DNA of 64,000 bases from Prescottella sp. R16 (GTDB lineage: Bacteria > Actinomycetota > Actinomycetes > Mycobacteriales > Mycobacteriaceae), in NCBI RefSeq assembly GCF_030656875.1, contig NZ_CP130943.1, positions 3,906,001 to 3,970,000 on the forward strand, in the 5' to 3' direction. Shown here piece by piece: positions 17,570 through 27,849 of this stretch. Every line of letters begins with the position of its first letter. Position 1 is the first letter of the stretch. Both the position numbers and the translations under genes were made by a program. The notes under the pieces are model-generated. The model was not told where the DNA came from and did not search any database. It saw only the letters and a program-made list of their open reading frames with translations.

Positions 17570-18436
17570 ATGAAGTGGGCACTGCCGGGCGCGATGATCG
17601 CGACCCCCGAACTCATCGACCTGGCCCGCGTGGCCGACGACTGCGGCTACGACGCGATAGCCATGCCGGACTCCGTGTTCTATCCCGAACACATCTCCGC
17701 GGGCTACCCGTACTCGGCCGACGGCAAACGCATGTGGGCGCCGGACACCCCCATGCCGGACCCGTTCATCGCCATGACCGCGCTCGCCGCCGTCACCGAA
17801 CGGCTCCGCTTCTACACCAACGTCCTGAAACTGCCACTGCGCGATCCCCTGCTCACCGCGAAACAGCTGTCGACCATGGCAGTCATGTCCGGTAACCGGG
17901 TCGCCGTCGGCGTCGGATTGTCGTGGATCCCCGAAGAATTCACATTCACCCACACCGACATGCGCACCCGAGGTGCCCGCACCGACGAGGCCATCGACAT
18001 CCTGCGGATGGTCTGCGCCGGCCGTGGACCCGAATGGGTCGAATACCACGGCAAGCACTACGACTTCGACCGGCTCATGATCAGCCCCGCCCCCGACCGG
18101 CCGGTCCCCGTCTACGGCGGCGGACACAGCGAACCCGCACTCCGCCGCGCCGCACGCCGCACCGACGGCTGGATCTCCGTCAACGCCACCCTCGCCGACC
18201 TCACCGCCGCCATCACCCGTCTCCACGAACTGCGCACCGAGTACGGCCGGGCCGACCTCCCCTTCGAAATCGACGCCTCCCCCACCGACGTCACCGACAT
18301 CGACGGCTACCGTCGCCTCGCCGACCTCGGCGTCACCCGCATCCGCGTCGCCCCGTGGCGAATGTACGACGCCGACCCCACAGACCCCGCCGCCCGCCTC
18401 GACGCGGTCCGACGCTTCGCGGACGCCGCCATGTGA
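17570..18436 (+). CDS. LLM-class (F420-dependent) oxidoreductase
   Basis: This 288-residue protein belongs to the luciferase-like monooxygenase fold. Typical segments are DCGYDAIAMPDS, the RLRFYTNVLKLPLRDPL strand region, GVGLSWIPEEF and the C-terminal DGWISVN. The F420-type members transfer hydride between F420 and a substrate, often in degradation of terpenoid or steroid-like compounds. No flavin partner is present, which favours F420. It is followed by a perfect terminator and converges on the Liv transporter operon. Confidence 0.82.
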   Translation: MKWALPGAMIATPELIDLARVADDCGYDAIAMPDSVFYPEHISAGYPYSADGKRMWAPDTPMPDPFIAMTALAAVTERLRFYTNVLKLPLRDPLLTAKQLSTMAVMSGNRVAVGVGLSWIPEEFTFTHTDMRTRGARTDEAIDILRMVCAGRGPEWVEYHGKHYDFDRLMISPAPDRPVPVYGGGHSEPALRRAARRTDGWISVNATLADLTAAITRLHELRTEYGRADLPFEIDASPTDVTDIDGYRRLADLGVTRIRVAPWRMYDADPTDPAARLDAVRRFADAAM

Positions 18437-18462
18437 GGTGTGTGCGTTTCGCTCCGCACCAC

Positions 18463-18513
18463 AGCTGAAGGGACCCTGCGGCTGCTCACAACAGCTGCAG
18501 GGTCCCTTCAGCT
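18463..18513. terminator. Bidirectional terminator between the LLM gene and the Liv operon
   Basis: The 17-nt arms 18463-18479 and 18497-18513 pair perfectly, and the inner bases extend the stem imperfectly. It lies between two convergent transcripts. Confidence 0.9.
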
Positions 18514-18544
18514 CGAACGGGAGGCCTTCCCTCGGACCGGTCTC

Positions 18545-19264
18545 TCAGACCCGCCCGAAGTAGGCGTCCTGGAGGACGGCGATGTCGTCGATCTCGGTGG
18601 CGGGGGCGTCCATGACGACCTTGCCGATGTCGAGGACGGTGACGTGGTCGGCGACGCTCATGGCGGCTTCGACGGCCTGTTCGACGAGGAGGACGGCGAG
18701 TCCGGTCTCTTTGAGGAGTCGGACGCGTTCCATGACCTCGTTGACGATGACGGGGGCGAGGCCGCCGGACGGTTCGTCGAGGAGCAGCAGGGTCGGGTTC
18801 GACATCAACGCCGCGCCGATGGCGAGCATCTGCTGCTGCCCACCGGACATGGAGCCGGCCAACAGGTTCCGTTTCTCGCCGAGGATCGGGAACATGTCGT
18901 AGATGCGGTCGACGTCGGGCTCGAGTGCGCCGCGCCGCATCTTCCGGGTGTAGCCGCCGAGCAGCAGGTTCTGTTCGATGGTCTGTTTGTGGAAGACGCG
19001 TTTGCCTTCCTGCACGTACGCCATGCCGCGGCGGACCCGCTGGTGGGCGGCGACGCCGGAGATGTCCTGGCCGTTCATCTCGATGGTGCCGCCGTGGACC
19101 TTGTTCAGGCCGGAGATCGCCCGCAGGGTGCTGGTCTTGCCGGCACCGTTTCGGCCGAGGAGTGCGGTGACCTTGCCGGGGTGGACGTCGAAGGAGACGT
19201 CCCACACGACCTTGAGGTCGCCGTAGCCGGTCTGCAGGTTCTTCACGCTCAGAACGGGTTCCAT
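18545..19264 (-). CDS. livF: Branched-chain-type ABC transporter ATPase (LivF)
   Basis: This 239-residue ATPase has Walker A GRNGAGKTS (about residue 38), the LSGGQ-like signature MSGGQQQ (about 140) and Walker B LLLLDEPSGG (about 160). It is the smaller, LivF-type ATPase of a hydrophobic-amino-acid-class importer. ATG 19264 shares its A with the stop codon of the upstream fused gene. Many actinobacterial Liv systems import aromatic or steroid-derived acids rather than amino acids; here the substrate is unknown. Confidence 0.9.
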   Translation of the reverse strand: MEPVLSVKNLQTGYGDLKVVWDVSFDVHPGKVTALLGRNGAGKTSTLRAISGLNKVHGGTIEMNGQDISGVAAHQRVRRGMAYVQEGKRVFHKQTIEQNLLLGGYTRKMRRGALEPDVDRIYDMFPILGEKRNLLAGSMSGGQQQMLAIGAALMSNPTLLLLDEPSGGLAPVIVNEVMERVRLLKETGLAVLLVEQAVEAAMSVADHVTVLDIGKVVMDAPATEIDDIAVLQDAYFGRV

Positions 19265-21093
19265 CACTCCACCCTTTCCAGTTCGGCGGCGGCCCCGCTG
19301 TCGGGGTCGATGCCGAGGTATTCGCTGAGGACCCGCGGGTGGTGTTCGATCTCGGCGGGCGGGCCGGACGCGATGACCTGTCCCTGTGCGAGCACGACGA
19401 TGGTGTCGGCGAGGGAGAGGACGAGCCGGAAGTTGTGTTCCACGAGCAGGACCGTGGCTCCGGCGTCGCGCAGGGCCTGGATGAGCACCGCCAGGCGGAC
19501 GAGTTCGTCCTCGTCCATGCCGGACGCGATCTCGTCGAGCAGCAGTACCCGCGGCTGCGCGACGACGGCGCGGGCGACCTCGAGCATGCGCCGCATGCCC
19601 AGCGGCAGCGAGGTCGCGATCTCGTTGCGCAGGTGCGACATGCCGACGAGTTCGAGGACGCGTTCGGCCTCGGCGACGTCGGCCTTGGCGACCTTCCGGA
19701 AGCTCGGCAGCCGCAGGACCGCGGACAGCATCGACGCCCGATCCGTCATGTAGCGGCCGGACGCGACGGCCTCGAGGACCGTGACGTTCTCGGGGATGTT
19801 CGGGGTCTGGAACGTGCGCGCGACACCTTCGCGGGCCACCCGGTACGACGACAGTGCTTGAACTTCGTTGCCGCCGATGACGATCCGGCCGGAATCGGCG
19901 GTGTAGAAGCCGCAGATCATGTTCAGCATCGTGGTCTTGCCGGATCCGTTGGGGCCGATGAGTGCCGTCACCTGTCCCGGCTCCGCGCGCAGCGACGCGG
20001 ATGCCAGTGCCTGGTTGCCGCCGAAGGCCTTGGAGATGCCGTCGACCTCGAGGGCCGCGCCGGCGATCGGTGCGACGACGGGGATCTCGTTCGGATCCCG
20101 CGGTTCGGGTCGTTCGGCGACGCCGATCCCGGCCTTGCGATCGAGTCGGGCGGCGATCCCGCGGAACACCTTGATCAGGCCGCCGGAGAGCAGGACGCCA
20201 CCGAGGATGAGGAATCCGCCGTAGAACAGCAGCGAGTACTCCTGGAACGCGGTGGACTGGTTGGGGCCGAACTGCATGATCGCCGCACCGATGACCGCGC
20301 CGTAGACGCTGGCCGAACCGCCGAGGATCGACGCCGCCAGTACCGCGGTGGCGAACGTGAACCCGAACGCCTCGGGGGCGATGAACAGGTCGGTGTTCGC
20401 GAACAGGGCACCGGCCAGACCGGCAGGGACAGCGCCGATCGCGTAGCCCAGCAGCTTCATCCGGTACACCGACACGCCCTGGGACTGGGCGAGGACCGGA
20501 GACTGCTTGAGCGTCCGGAACGCGATGCCGTGCCGCGACACCACCAGGTTGCGCATCACCACGAACCACACGATCGTCACGCCGACGACGACGTAGAAGA
20601 AGTCCCGGTCGACGTCCTGACCGAACAGGGTCGGCGGTTCCATCCCGGACAGGCCGTTGCGTCCACCGGTGTTGCCACCGAAGATCGCGAGGATGTCGGG
20701 CACCAACAGGACCAGGAAGAAGGACGTCATCGCCAGTGACCAGCTGCCCAGTCGCAGACCGGGAATGCCGGTGACGATGCCGACGACGAGCGCGACCGCC
20801 CCCGCCGCCAGCAGCTGCACCAGGATGTCGGTGTGCCCGGCCTGCGACAGCAGTCCGGCGGTGTAGGCGCCGGCCGCGTACATCGCGGCCTGGCCGAGTG
20901 CGAGTTCACCCGCGTAGCCGAGGCTCAGGTTCAGACCGCTGACCACCAGCGCGAGGATGCACGCGAGCTGCAACTGCCGGGTGTTGGTGGCGTCCAACCC
21001 CAGTACCGGTGCGAGCAGCACGACGGCCGCGAACACGAGCGCGAAGACCCAGCCGGGGACCGCGCGAATCTTTCTCCAGATCTGCATCGTCAC
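19264..21093 (-). CDS. Fused LivM permease - LivG ATPase
   Basis: This 609-residue protein joins two subunits usually encoded separately. Residues 1-335 are a LivM-type permease with about eight membrane segments and a conserved GYAGELALGQAAMYAAGAY region. Residues 345-600 are a LivG-type ATPase with Walker A GPNGSGKTT, signature LPLGMRRMLEVARA and Walker B VLLLDEIASGMD. GTG 21093 overlaps the livH stop as GTGA; ATG 21087 is a possible start. The fusion fixes permease:ATPase stoichiometry in one half-transporter. Such fusions are known in actinobacteria and related phyla. Confidence 0.9.
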   Translation of the reverse strand: MTMQIWRKIRAVPGWVFALVFAAVVLLAPVLGLDATNTRQLQLACILALVVSGLNLSLGYAGELALGQAAMYAAGAYTAGLLSQAGHTDILVQLLAAGAVALVVGIVTGIPGLRLGSWSLAMTSFFLVLLVPDILAIFGGNTGGRNGLSGMEPPTLFGQDVDRDFFYVVVGVTIVWFVVMRNLVVSRHGIAFRTLKQSPVLAQSQGVSVYRMKLLGYAIGAVPAGLAGALFANTDLFIAPEAFGFTFATAVLAASILGGSASVYGAVIGAAIMQFGPNQSTAFQEYSLLFYGGFLILGGVLLSGGLIKVFRGIAARLDRKAGIGVAERPEPRDPNEIPVVAPIAGAALEVDGISKAFGGNQALASASLRAEPGQVTALIGPNGSGKTTMLNMICGFYTADSGRIVIGGNEVQALSSYRVAREGVARTFQTPNIPENVTVLEAVASGRYMTDRASMLSAVLRLPSFRKVAKADVAEAERVLELVGMSHLRNEIATSLPLGMRRMLEVARAVVAQPRVLLLDEIASGMDEDELVRLAVLIQALRDAGATVLLVEHNFRLVLSLADTIVVLAQGQVIASGPPAEIEHHPRVLSEYLGIDPDSGAAAELERVE

Positions 21094-21947
21094 ACCACCC
21101 GTTCCTTCACGGTGCCGAACAGCCCCGCCGGCTTGACCATGAGCACGACGATCAGCACGACGAACACCGCGATGTTGCTGTACTGGCTACCGAACCACAG
21201 TGCCGTGAACGACTCGACGAGACCGACGGTGAGCCCACCGATCAGTGCCCCCGGCAGCGACCCGAAGCCGCCGATCGCGAGCGCCACGAAACCCTTGAGC
21301 GCCAACGCCGCACCGAGTGTGGCGACGGCGAACGTCTTGGGGCCGACGAACAGCCCGAGCACACCGGCGAGCGCACCCGAGAACGCGAACGCCCCCATCG
21401 CGATCCGACGCACGTTCACGCCACGCAGCATCGCGGCCTCCCGGTCCTCCGAGACACCCATGAGCGCCAGACCGGTCATCGTCCGCTTGCTCAGCTGCCC
21501 GAGCCCGACGACGAGCACGATCGACAGCACCAGCAGCGCGATCTCGTACGGGTAGGTGCGGCCGCCCAGGATCGTGATCGGATCACTGGAACCGAAGAAC
21601 GGCACCGTGAGTGGTTCACTGCCCCAGATCAACTGGGTGGCACCGTTGAGCAGTGTCGCCACACCCAATGTGGTCACCAACTGGTTCTGGTGGTCGGCGA
21701 CCGGCCGGATCGCGATCTGTTCCTCGAGCGCGGCCAGCAGCATCACCGTGACCGTCGCCATGACGGCGACGACCAGCACGGGAAGCTTCAGGGTCACGAG
21801 CCCGGTGTAGGCCACGAACGTGCCCACCATCATCAGCTGTGCCTGCGCGAAGTTGAACGTGTTCGACGACACGAACACGATGTTGTACCCGATCGCGACC
21901 AGCACGTACACGGCGCCGAGCGCGAGCCCGGACCACAGAATCGTCAT
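21090..21947 (-). CDS. livH: Branched-chain-type ABC transporter permease (LivH)
   Basis: This 285-residue membrane protein has about eight hydrophobic segments and the LivH-type GLALGAVYVLVAIGYNIVF start. A VALAIGGFGSLPGALIGG segment near the C-terminus is the loop that contacts the ATPase. It forms the membrane channel with the LivM half of the fused protein. It lies 43 nt after the binding-protein gene and overlaps the fused gene by four bases, so the four transporter genes form one operon. Confidence 0.9.
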   Translation of the reverse strand: MTILWSGLALGAVYVLVAIGYNIVFVSSNTFNFAQAQLMMVGTFVAYTGLVTLKLPVLVVAVMATVTVMLLAALEEQIAIRPVADHQNQLVTTLGVATLLNGATQLIWGSEPLTVPFFGSSDPITILGGRTYPYEIALLVLSIVLVVGLGQLSKRTMTGLALMGVSEDREAAMLRGVNVRRIAMGAFAFSGALAGVLGLFVGPKTFAVATLGAALALKGFVALAIGGFGSLPGALIGGLTVGLVESFTALWFGSQYSNIAVFVVLIVVLMVKPAGLFGTVKERVV

Positions 21948-21990
21948 CGCAGTTCCCTCCTCTCCGAAGAGTTCTCGGAGTTCGTCGACA

Positions 21991-23205
21991 TCACGCGGCC
22001 GGGTTACCGAACTGGCCGTTGACGACCTTGGTGGGCGCGATGAACTCCATCTCGTCCTGGTTCGGGTTGGGGCCGTGGTTGTCGGCGGTGAAGTTGTAGC
22101 GCGACAGGAACGCCGTCTTCGCGTTCTCCTGGACCTCTTCGGTTTCGAGCGCCTCAGCGAGCTTCTCGGCGTCGGTGGTGGTGCCGGCCTTCTCCGCGGC
22201 TGCCGCGACGAGCGGGAACGCGTCGTAGTTGTCGGCGATGATCAGCGTCGACGAGATGGTGCCGATCGAGGCCATCGTGTCGACCATCTGGTTCACGGCC
22301 GCGTTGTCCGGGTCGTAGACGGTGCTCGTGAACACCTGGGAGACGAGGTTCTTCATCTCGGGCGTGCCGAGAACACCGTTCGGGGGCTCGTTCGCGACCA
22401 GGCTGGTGCTCGACACGGACGTGTTCCCGATGATCGGCACGTCCCAGGCCAGCCGCTGCATGCTCTGCAGCAGGTATCCGAGCGGCGCACCGTACGCGTC
22501 CAGCGCGATCGCCTTGGCGCCGGCGTTCTTGAGCGACTGCAGCTGCGCGGTCATGTCGAGGGCGGTGGCCTCGTACTCCTCGTTGGCGACCTGCTTCAGG
22601 CCGGCCTTCTCGAGCGCGCTCGTCATCTCCTTGCCGAACAGTTCACCGTAGGCGGTGCTGCCGTGGATGACACCGATATCGTTGTAGCCCTTGTCCTTCG
22701 CGTAGCCGACGATGCCGCGCGCGTTGTCGGTGGCGCCGGGCGCGAGATCGAAGTTGAGCGGGAACTTCGACGGATTCGTCGAGTCCTCCGTCGGCGAGAC
22801 GTTGAACGAGAGGATCTTGTTCTGCTTGAGGATCGGGAGCGTCGCGGCACCGATCGACGACGGACCGGAGTTGAGCACCAGGTCCGGCTTCTGCTTGTTG
22901 ATGGCCTCGCGCAGCTTGGTGACCGCAATGGTGGCGTCCCCGGCGTCGTCGACGACGGTCAGTTCGATCTGCCGCCCACCGACGCCCCCGGCCTCGTTCT
23001 GGACCTGGGCACCGGCCTTCGCCGCGAGGATCGAGGTCTCGGCATTGGCGGCGAGCACACCCTGTGCACTGATACCGCCGGTGACGAGGACACGGTACGG
23101 CTGGTCCGCGCCGCCCGCCTCGGTGGAGTCCGCGCTACCGCACGCAGCGAGGGTCAAGGCCGACACCGCTACTGCCGCAACGAGAACTGGACGCCGATTT
23201 CGCAT
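21991..23205 (-). CDS. livK: Liv-type solute-binding lipoprotein
   Basis: This 404-residue periplasmic-binding protein of the Leu/Ile/Val family has a lipoprotein signal peptide (MRNRRPVLVAAVAVSALTL then lipobox LAAC, Cys about residue 20). The mature part has the two-lobed type I fold (VLVTGGISAQG, VLNSGPSSIGAA, VIHGSTAYGEL). It would capture substrate outside the membrane and deliver it to LivH/LivM. ATG 23205 has AGGAGG upstream. Two direct copies of a CAAGCAAYCGCTYG motif sit 116-148 nt upstream, suggesting TetR-type control. Confidence 0.9.
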   Translation of the reverse strand: MRNRRPVLVAAVAVSALTLAACGSADSTEAGGADQPYRVLVTGGISAQGVLAANAETSILAAKAGAQVQNEAGGVGGRQIELTVVDDAGDATIAVTKLREAINKQKPDLVLNSGPSSIGAATLPILKQNKILSFNVSPTEDSTNPSKFPLNFDLAPGATDNARGIVGYAKDKGYNDIGVIHGSTAYGELFGKEMTSALEKAGLKQVANEEYEATALDMTAQLQSLKNAGAKAIALDAYGAPLGYLLQSMQRLAWDVPIIGNTSVSSTSLVANEPPNGVLGTPEMKNLVSQVFTSTVYDPDNAAVNQMVDTMASIGTISSTLIIADNYDAFPLVAAAAEKAGTTTDAEKLAEALETEEVQENAKTAFLSRYNFTADNHGPNPNQDEMEFIAPTKVVNGQFGNPAA

Positions 23206-23320
23206 GACTGTCCTCCTAGGACACCAGAAACACACCAAGTCAGGCACTCACCTGCTTGATCGGACGAGGGAGACCCGTCGCGGCACCGTCGACCGGGGCC
23301 GGCGTCCGAGCAGGATCCTT

Positions 23321-23353
23321 CAAGCAACCGCTTGCTCACCAAGCAATCGCTCG
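23321..23353. promoter_or_regulatory. Two tandem candidate TetR-type operators upstream of livK
   Basis: CAAGCAACCGCTTG (23321-23334) and CAAGCAATCGCTCG (23340-23353) are near-identical half-palindromic sites spaced 19 nt start to start. CAAGC...GCTTG symmetry is typical of TetR regulators of lipid and steroid genes, including KstR2. The regulator is not identified. Confidence 0.55.
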
Positions 23354-23426
23354 ATCGGGAGCCTAAGTTGTGACGTACGTCTCGTCAACACGACGCCCGC
23401 ACGGTGGGACATATGCACCGGAACGA

Positions 23427-23483
23427 CGAACGGGAACCCGGTGCACGCTTTCGGTGAGAAAGTGTGCGCTGGGTTCCCGTTCG
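23427..23483 (-). terminator. Terminator of the dnaK-hspR operon
   Basis: The 26-nt arms 23427-23452 and 23458-23483 pair with three mismatches around 5 nt, directly after the hspR stop codon. It ends the heat-shock operon before the livK promoter region. Confidence 0.8.
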
Positions 23484-23493
23484 GGGGTCGTGC

Positions 23494-23901
23494 TCAGCGT
23501 TCGTTGCGGGGTTTCCACACGACGAGCGCGCTGCTGTGGGTGACGGGGACGAGGTCGCGGCGGTAACCGGCGTGGATGCGGGAGATCTCGGCGGCCATCT
23601 CCTCGACACGGTTCTGCAGGGCTTCGACCTGGTTGGTGAGTTCGATGATCCGTTTGATGCCGGCGAGATTGACGCCTTCGTCCTGCGACAGGCGCTGCAC
23701 TTCGCGGAGGAGGGCGACGTCGCGGGGCGAGTAGCGGCGCCCCCCTCCGCTGGTGCGGTGCGGGGTGACCAGGCCGAGCCGGTCGTAGTTGCGCAGGGTT
23801 TGTGCATGCATGCCGGCGAGTTCGGCGGCGACCGAGATGACGAACAGTCGCGCGTCGGGATCCGGTGTGGTGTCCGACTGCGTATACCTCTTGTCACTCA
23901 T
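23494..23901 (-). CDS. hspR: Heat-shock repressor HspR (MerR family)
   Basis: This 135-residue protein has an N-terminal MerR helix-turn-helix (about residues 20-85, AAELAGMHAQTLRNYDRLGLV and SGGGRRYSPRDV). It then has a short coiled coil (about 90-120) and a hydrophobic SALVVWKP tail typical of HspR. HspR represses dnaK and clpB by binding HAIR sites, with DnaK as co-repressor in Streptomyces. It is the last gene of the operon, 31 nt after dnaJ, so it represses its own transcription. HAIR sites are visible before dnaK and clpB. Confidence 0.95.
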   Translation of the reverse strand: MSDKRYTQSDTTPDPDARLFVISVAAELAGMHAQTLRNYDRLGLVTPHRTSGGGRRYSPRDVALLREVQRLSQDEGVNLAGIKRIIELTNQVEALQNRVEEMAAEISRIHAGYRRDLVPVTHSSALVVWKPRNER

Positions 23902-23932
23902 GATGGTTCACCCGTTCGATCGGTGTGGGCCG

Positions 23933-25105
23933 TCAGGCGCCGGCCCATCCTGCCCGCGGATCGAATCCGCTGGCCTTCTCCGCTTCCAGATACGTCTGGA
24001 GTGCCTCGATGGCGGGGTCGTCGAGTTTCTGCGGGACGGCGACCTTGACGGTCACCAGCAGATCGCCGGCTCCTCCGCCGCGCTTGGGCACACCGCGCCC
24101 TCGCACCCTGAGAACTCGTCCGTCGGCGGTTCCGGCCGGAACCTTCACTCCGACACGACCTTCGAGAGTCGGAACGGAGACTGCGGTGCCGAGGACGAGT
24201 TCGCCGTAGCTGACCGGGACGACGACCGTCAGATCGTCGCCGTTGCGGCCGAACACCTTGTCGGGACGGACGTGCACGGTGACGTACAGGTCACCGGACG
24301 GTGCCCCACGCAGCCCGGCCTCCCCCTGTCCGGCGAGCCGGATCCGGGTTCCGTCGCTGACCCCGGACGGGACGCGGACGGTGATGCTGCGGGTGCGGTT
24401 GGTGACACCGTTGCCGTGGCAGTCGGGGCACGGGTCGTCGATGATGGAACCGGTGCCGCGGCAGTCGTCGCACGGCTCACTGAATCCGAACGCACCCTGG
24501 TTGCGGCTGACGATGCCGGTTCCGTTGCAGCGCGGGCACACCCGCGGACTGGTTCCGGGCTTGGCGCCGCTGCCGTGGCAGGTGGTGCACGACGACGGGC
24601 TGGTCAGCCGCAGCGGGACCGTCACACCGAGCGCCGCCTCCCGGAACTCGAGTGTCGTCTCGGTTTCGACATCGCTGCCGCGCCGCGGGCGTGAACTCGC
24701 CGTGGTACGGCCGCCGCCACGGTTGAACAGGCCACCGAAGATGTCACCGAGGCCGCCGTCGCCGCCGGCCGCGCCGCCACCGAACAGGTCGCCGATGTCG
24801 AAGCCGCCTGCACCGGGGCCGAAGCCGCCACCACCTTGGTATCCGGCGTGGGGGCCGAAGCCGCCGCTCGCGAACAGGCGGCGAGCCTCGTCGTACTCCT
24901 TGCGTTTCGCGGGATCGGACAGCACGGCGTTGGCCTCACTGACCGCCTTGAACCGCTCCTCGGCCGTGGTGTCACCGGGATTGGCGTCGGGGTGCAGATC
25001 CCGGGCCAGTTTCCGATACGCCTTCTTGATCTCGTCGGCCGAGGCGTCGGACGAGACACCCAGGTCCTTGTAGAAGTCCTTTTCGATCCACTCCCGTTGA
25101 CTCAC
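23933..25105 (-). CDS. dnaJ: Co-chaperone DnaJ
   Basis: This 390-residue DnaJ has an N-terminal J domain with the HPD motif (LHPDANPG, about residue 37), a Gly/Phe-rich linker (about 80-150), and four CxxCxGxG zinc-binding repeats (about 175-240). A C-terminal substrate-binding domain follows. It delivers unfolded proteins to DnaK and stimulates its ATPase. The complete zinc-finger set makes it the type I DnaJ1. It is 88 nt downstream of grpE, separated by a strong hairpin that may reduce its expression relative to dnaK-grpE. Confidence 0.95.
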   Translation of the reverse strand: MSQREWIEKDFYKDLGVSSDASADEIKKAYRKLARDLHPDANPGDTTAEERFKAVSEANAVLSDPAKRKEYDEARRLFASGGFGPHAGYQGGGGFGPGAGGFDIGDLFGGGAAGGDGGLGDIFGGLFNRGGGRTTASSRPRRGSDVETETTLEFREAALGVTVPLRLTSPSSCTTCHGSGAKPGTSPRVCPRCNGTGIVSRNQGAFGFSEPCDDCRGTGSIIDDPCPDCHGNGVTNRTRSITVRVPSGVSDGTRIRLAGQGEAGLRGAPSGDLYVTVHVRPDKVFGRNGDDLTVVVPVSYGELVLGTAVSVPTLEGRVGVKVPAGTADGRVLRVRGRGVPKRGGGAGDLLVTVKVAVPQKLDDPAIEALQTYLEAEKASGFDPRAGWAGA

Positions 25106-25137
25106 TGGGCGTCTCCTCCTTCCTTGCGCCTACGGCG

Positions 25138-25185
25138 CCTGTGCGCCTTTTCGGTAGTGGGTACCACCGAAAAGGCGCACAGGCA
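25138..25185 (-). terminator. Hairpin between grpE and dnaJ, possible attenuator
   Basis: The 19-nt arms 25138-25156 and 25167-25185 pair perfectly around 10 nt. It lies inside the dnaK-grpE-dnaJ-hspR operon, so it may end part of the transcripts or mark an RNA-processing site. Its inner sequence resembles the clpB terminator. Confidence 0.7.
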
Positions 25186-25193
25186 TGCAGCGC

Positions 25194-25777
25194 CTACTCG
25201 TTGTTCGTCACCGTCACCATGGCGGTCCGCAGGGTGCGGTCGCCGAGGCGGTAGCCCTTGCGCAGGACTGCGCCGAGGACGGGGGTGCTGCCGTCGCCGT
25301 CCATCTGCACGGCCTCGTGCAGGTCCGGGTCGAAGGCGTCGCCCTCCACGCCGAACGCGGCGAGGCCGAGTCCGTCGAGGATGCCGGACAGCTTGTCGGA
25401 CAGGGCCTTGAGCGGTCCGGTCTCGAGGTCGCCGTGGGCGCGGGCGCGGTCGAGGTCGTCGACGAGGTCGAGGAACTTGCCCACGACCGCGACTCGTTCG
25501 TCCTCGACGGCCCGCTCGATGCGGGCCAGCGAGTTGCGACGGATGTTGGCGATCTCGGCCTTCGCGTAGCCCAGTTCGGTTTCGAGCTGGTCCCGTTCCG
25601 CGGTGACCGTGGTCAGCGCGTCCGGCTCCGACGTCTCGTCGGCTGCCGCGGCGTCCGAGGAACCCTCCGGCGAGGCGGCCGCAGCAGTCTCCTCGGAGAC
25701 CGCCTCGTCGAACGGGTCGACGACGACGCCGTCGGTGATCACCGGATCACGGTCGGGATTCGCCGAGTTCTCCGGAG

Positions 25778-25781
<4 letters not shown>
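25194..25781 (-). CDS. grpE: Nucleotide exchange factor GrpE
   Basis: This 195-residue protein has an acidic, low-complexity N-terminus (about 1-55), a long coiled-coil helix (about 60-110, [20 protein letters not shown]) and a C-terminal beta domain with the [11 protein letters not shown] motif near the end. It removes ADP from DnaK. Its ATG overlaps the dnaK stop codon by four bases (ATGA), giving tight translational coupling. Confidence 0.95.
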
Positions 25782-27619
<1,838 letters not shown>

Positions 27620-27694
27620 AGTGATCCCTCACTTTCCTTCTGCGCAGCCTCAGGAGCTGCGGTTTCGCTTGTCTACGCTGACCGAATGAACCTA

Positions 27695-27715
27695 TGTGAG
27701 CGCATCCGGCTCAAG
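27695..27715. promoter_or_regulatory. HAIR element, dnaK-proximal
   Basis: TGTGAGC-N7-GCTCAAG, a HAIR-type inverted repeat with the correct 7-nt spacer, 76-96 nt upstream of dnaK. Confidence 0.8.
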
Positions 27716-27749
27716 TTTGCATTCGGTTCGACGTTCCGTCAACCCGAAA

Positions 27750-27770
27750 CTTGAGTCTCATACGCTCAGG
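27750..27770. promoter_or_regulatory. HAIR element, dnaK-distal
   Basis: CTTGAGT-N7-GCTCAGG; the left arm is a perfect match to the HAIR consensus. It lies 131-151 nt upstream of dnaK and 80-100 nt upstream of the divergent membrane-protein gene, so it could also affect that gene. Confidence 0.85.
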
Positions 27771-27849
27771 TTCTCGTAGGGCTCAACGGGCACCTCCGAA
27801 GATTTGTTCCCGGCCCGCGAACCCGCCGGTCGCCGATACGATCCGATAC

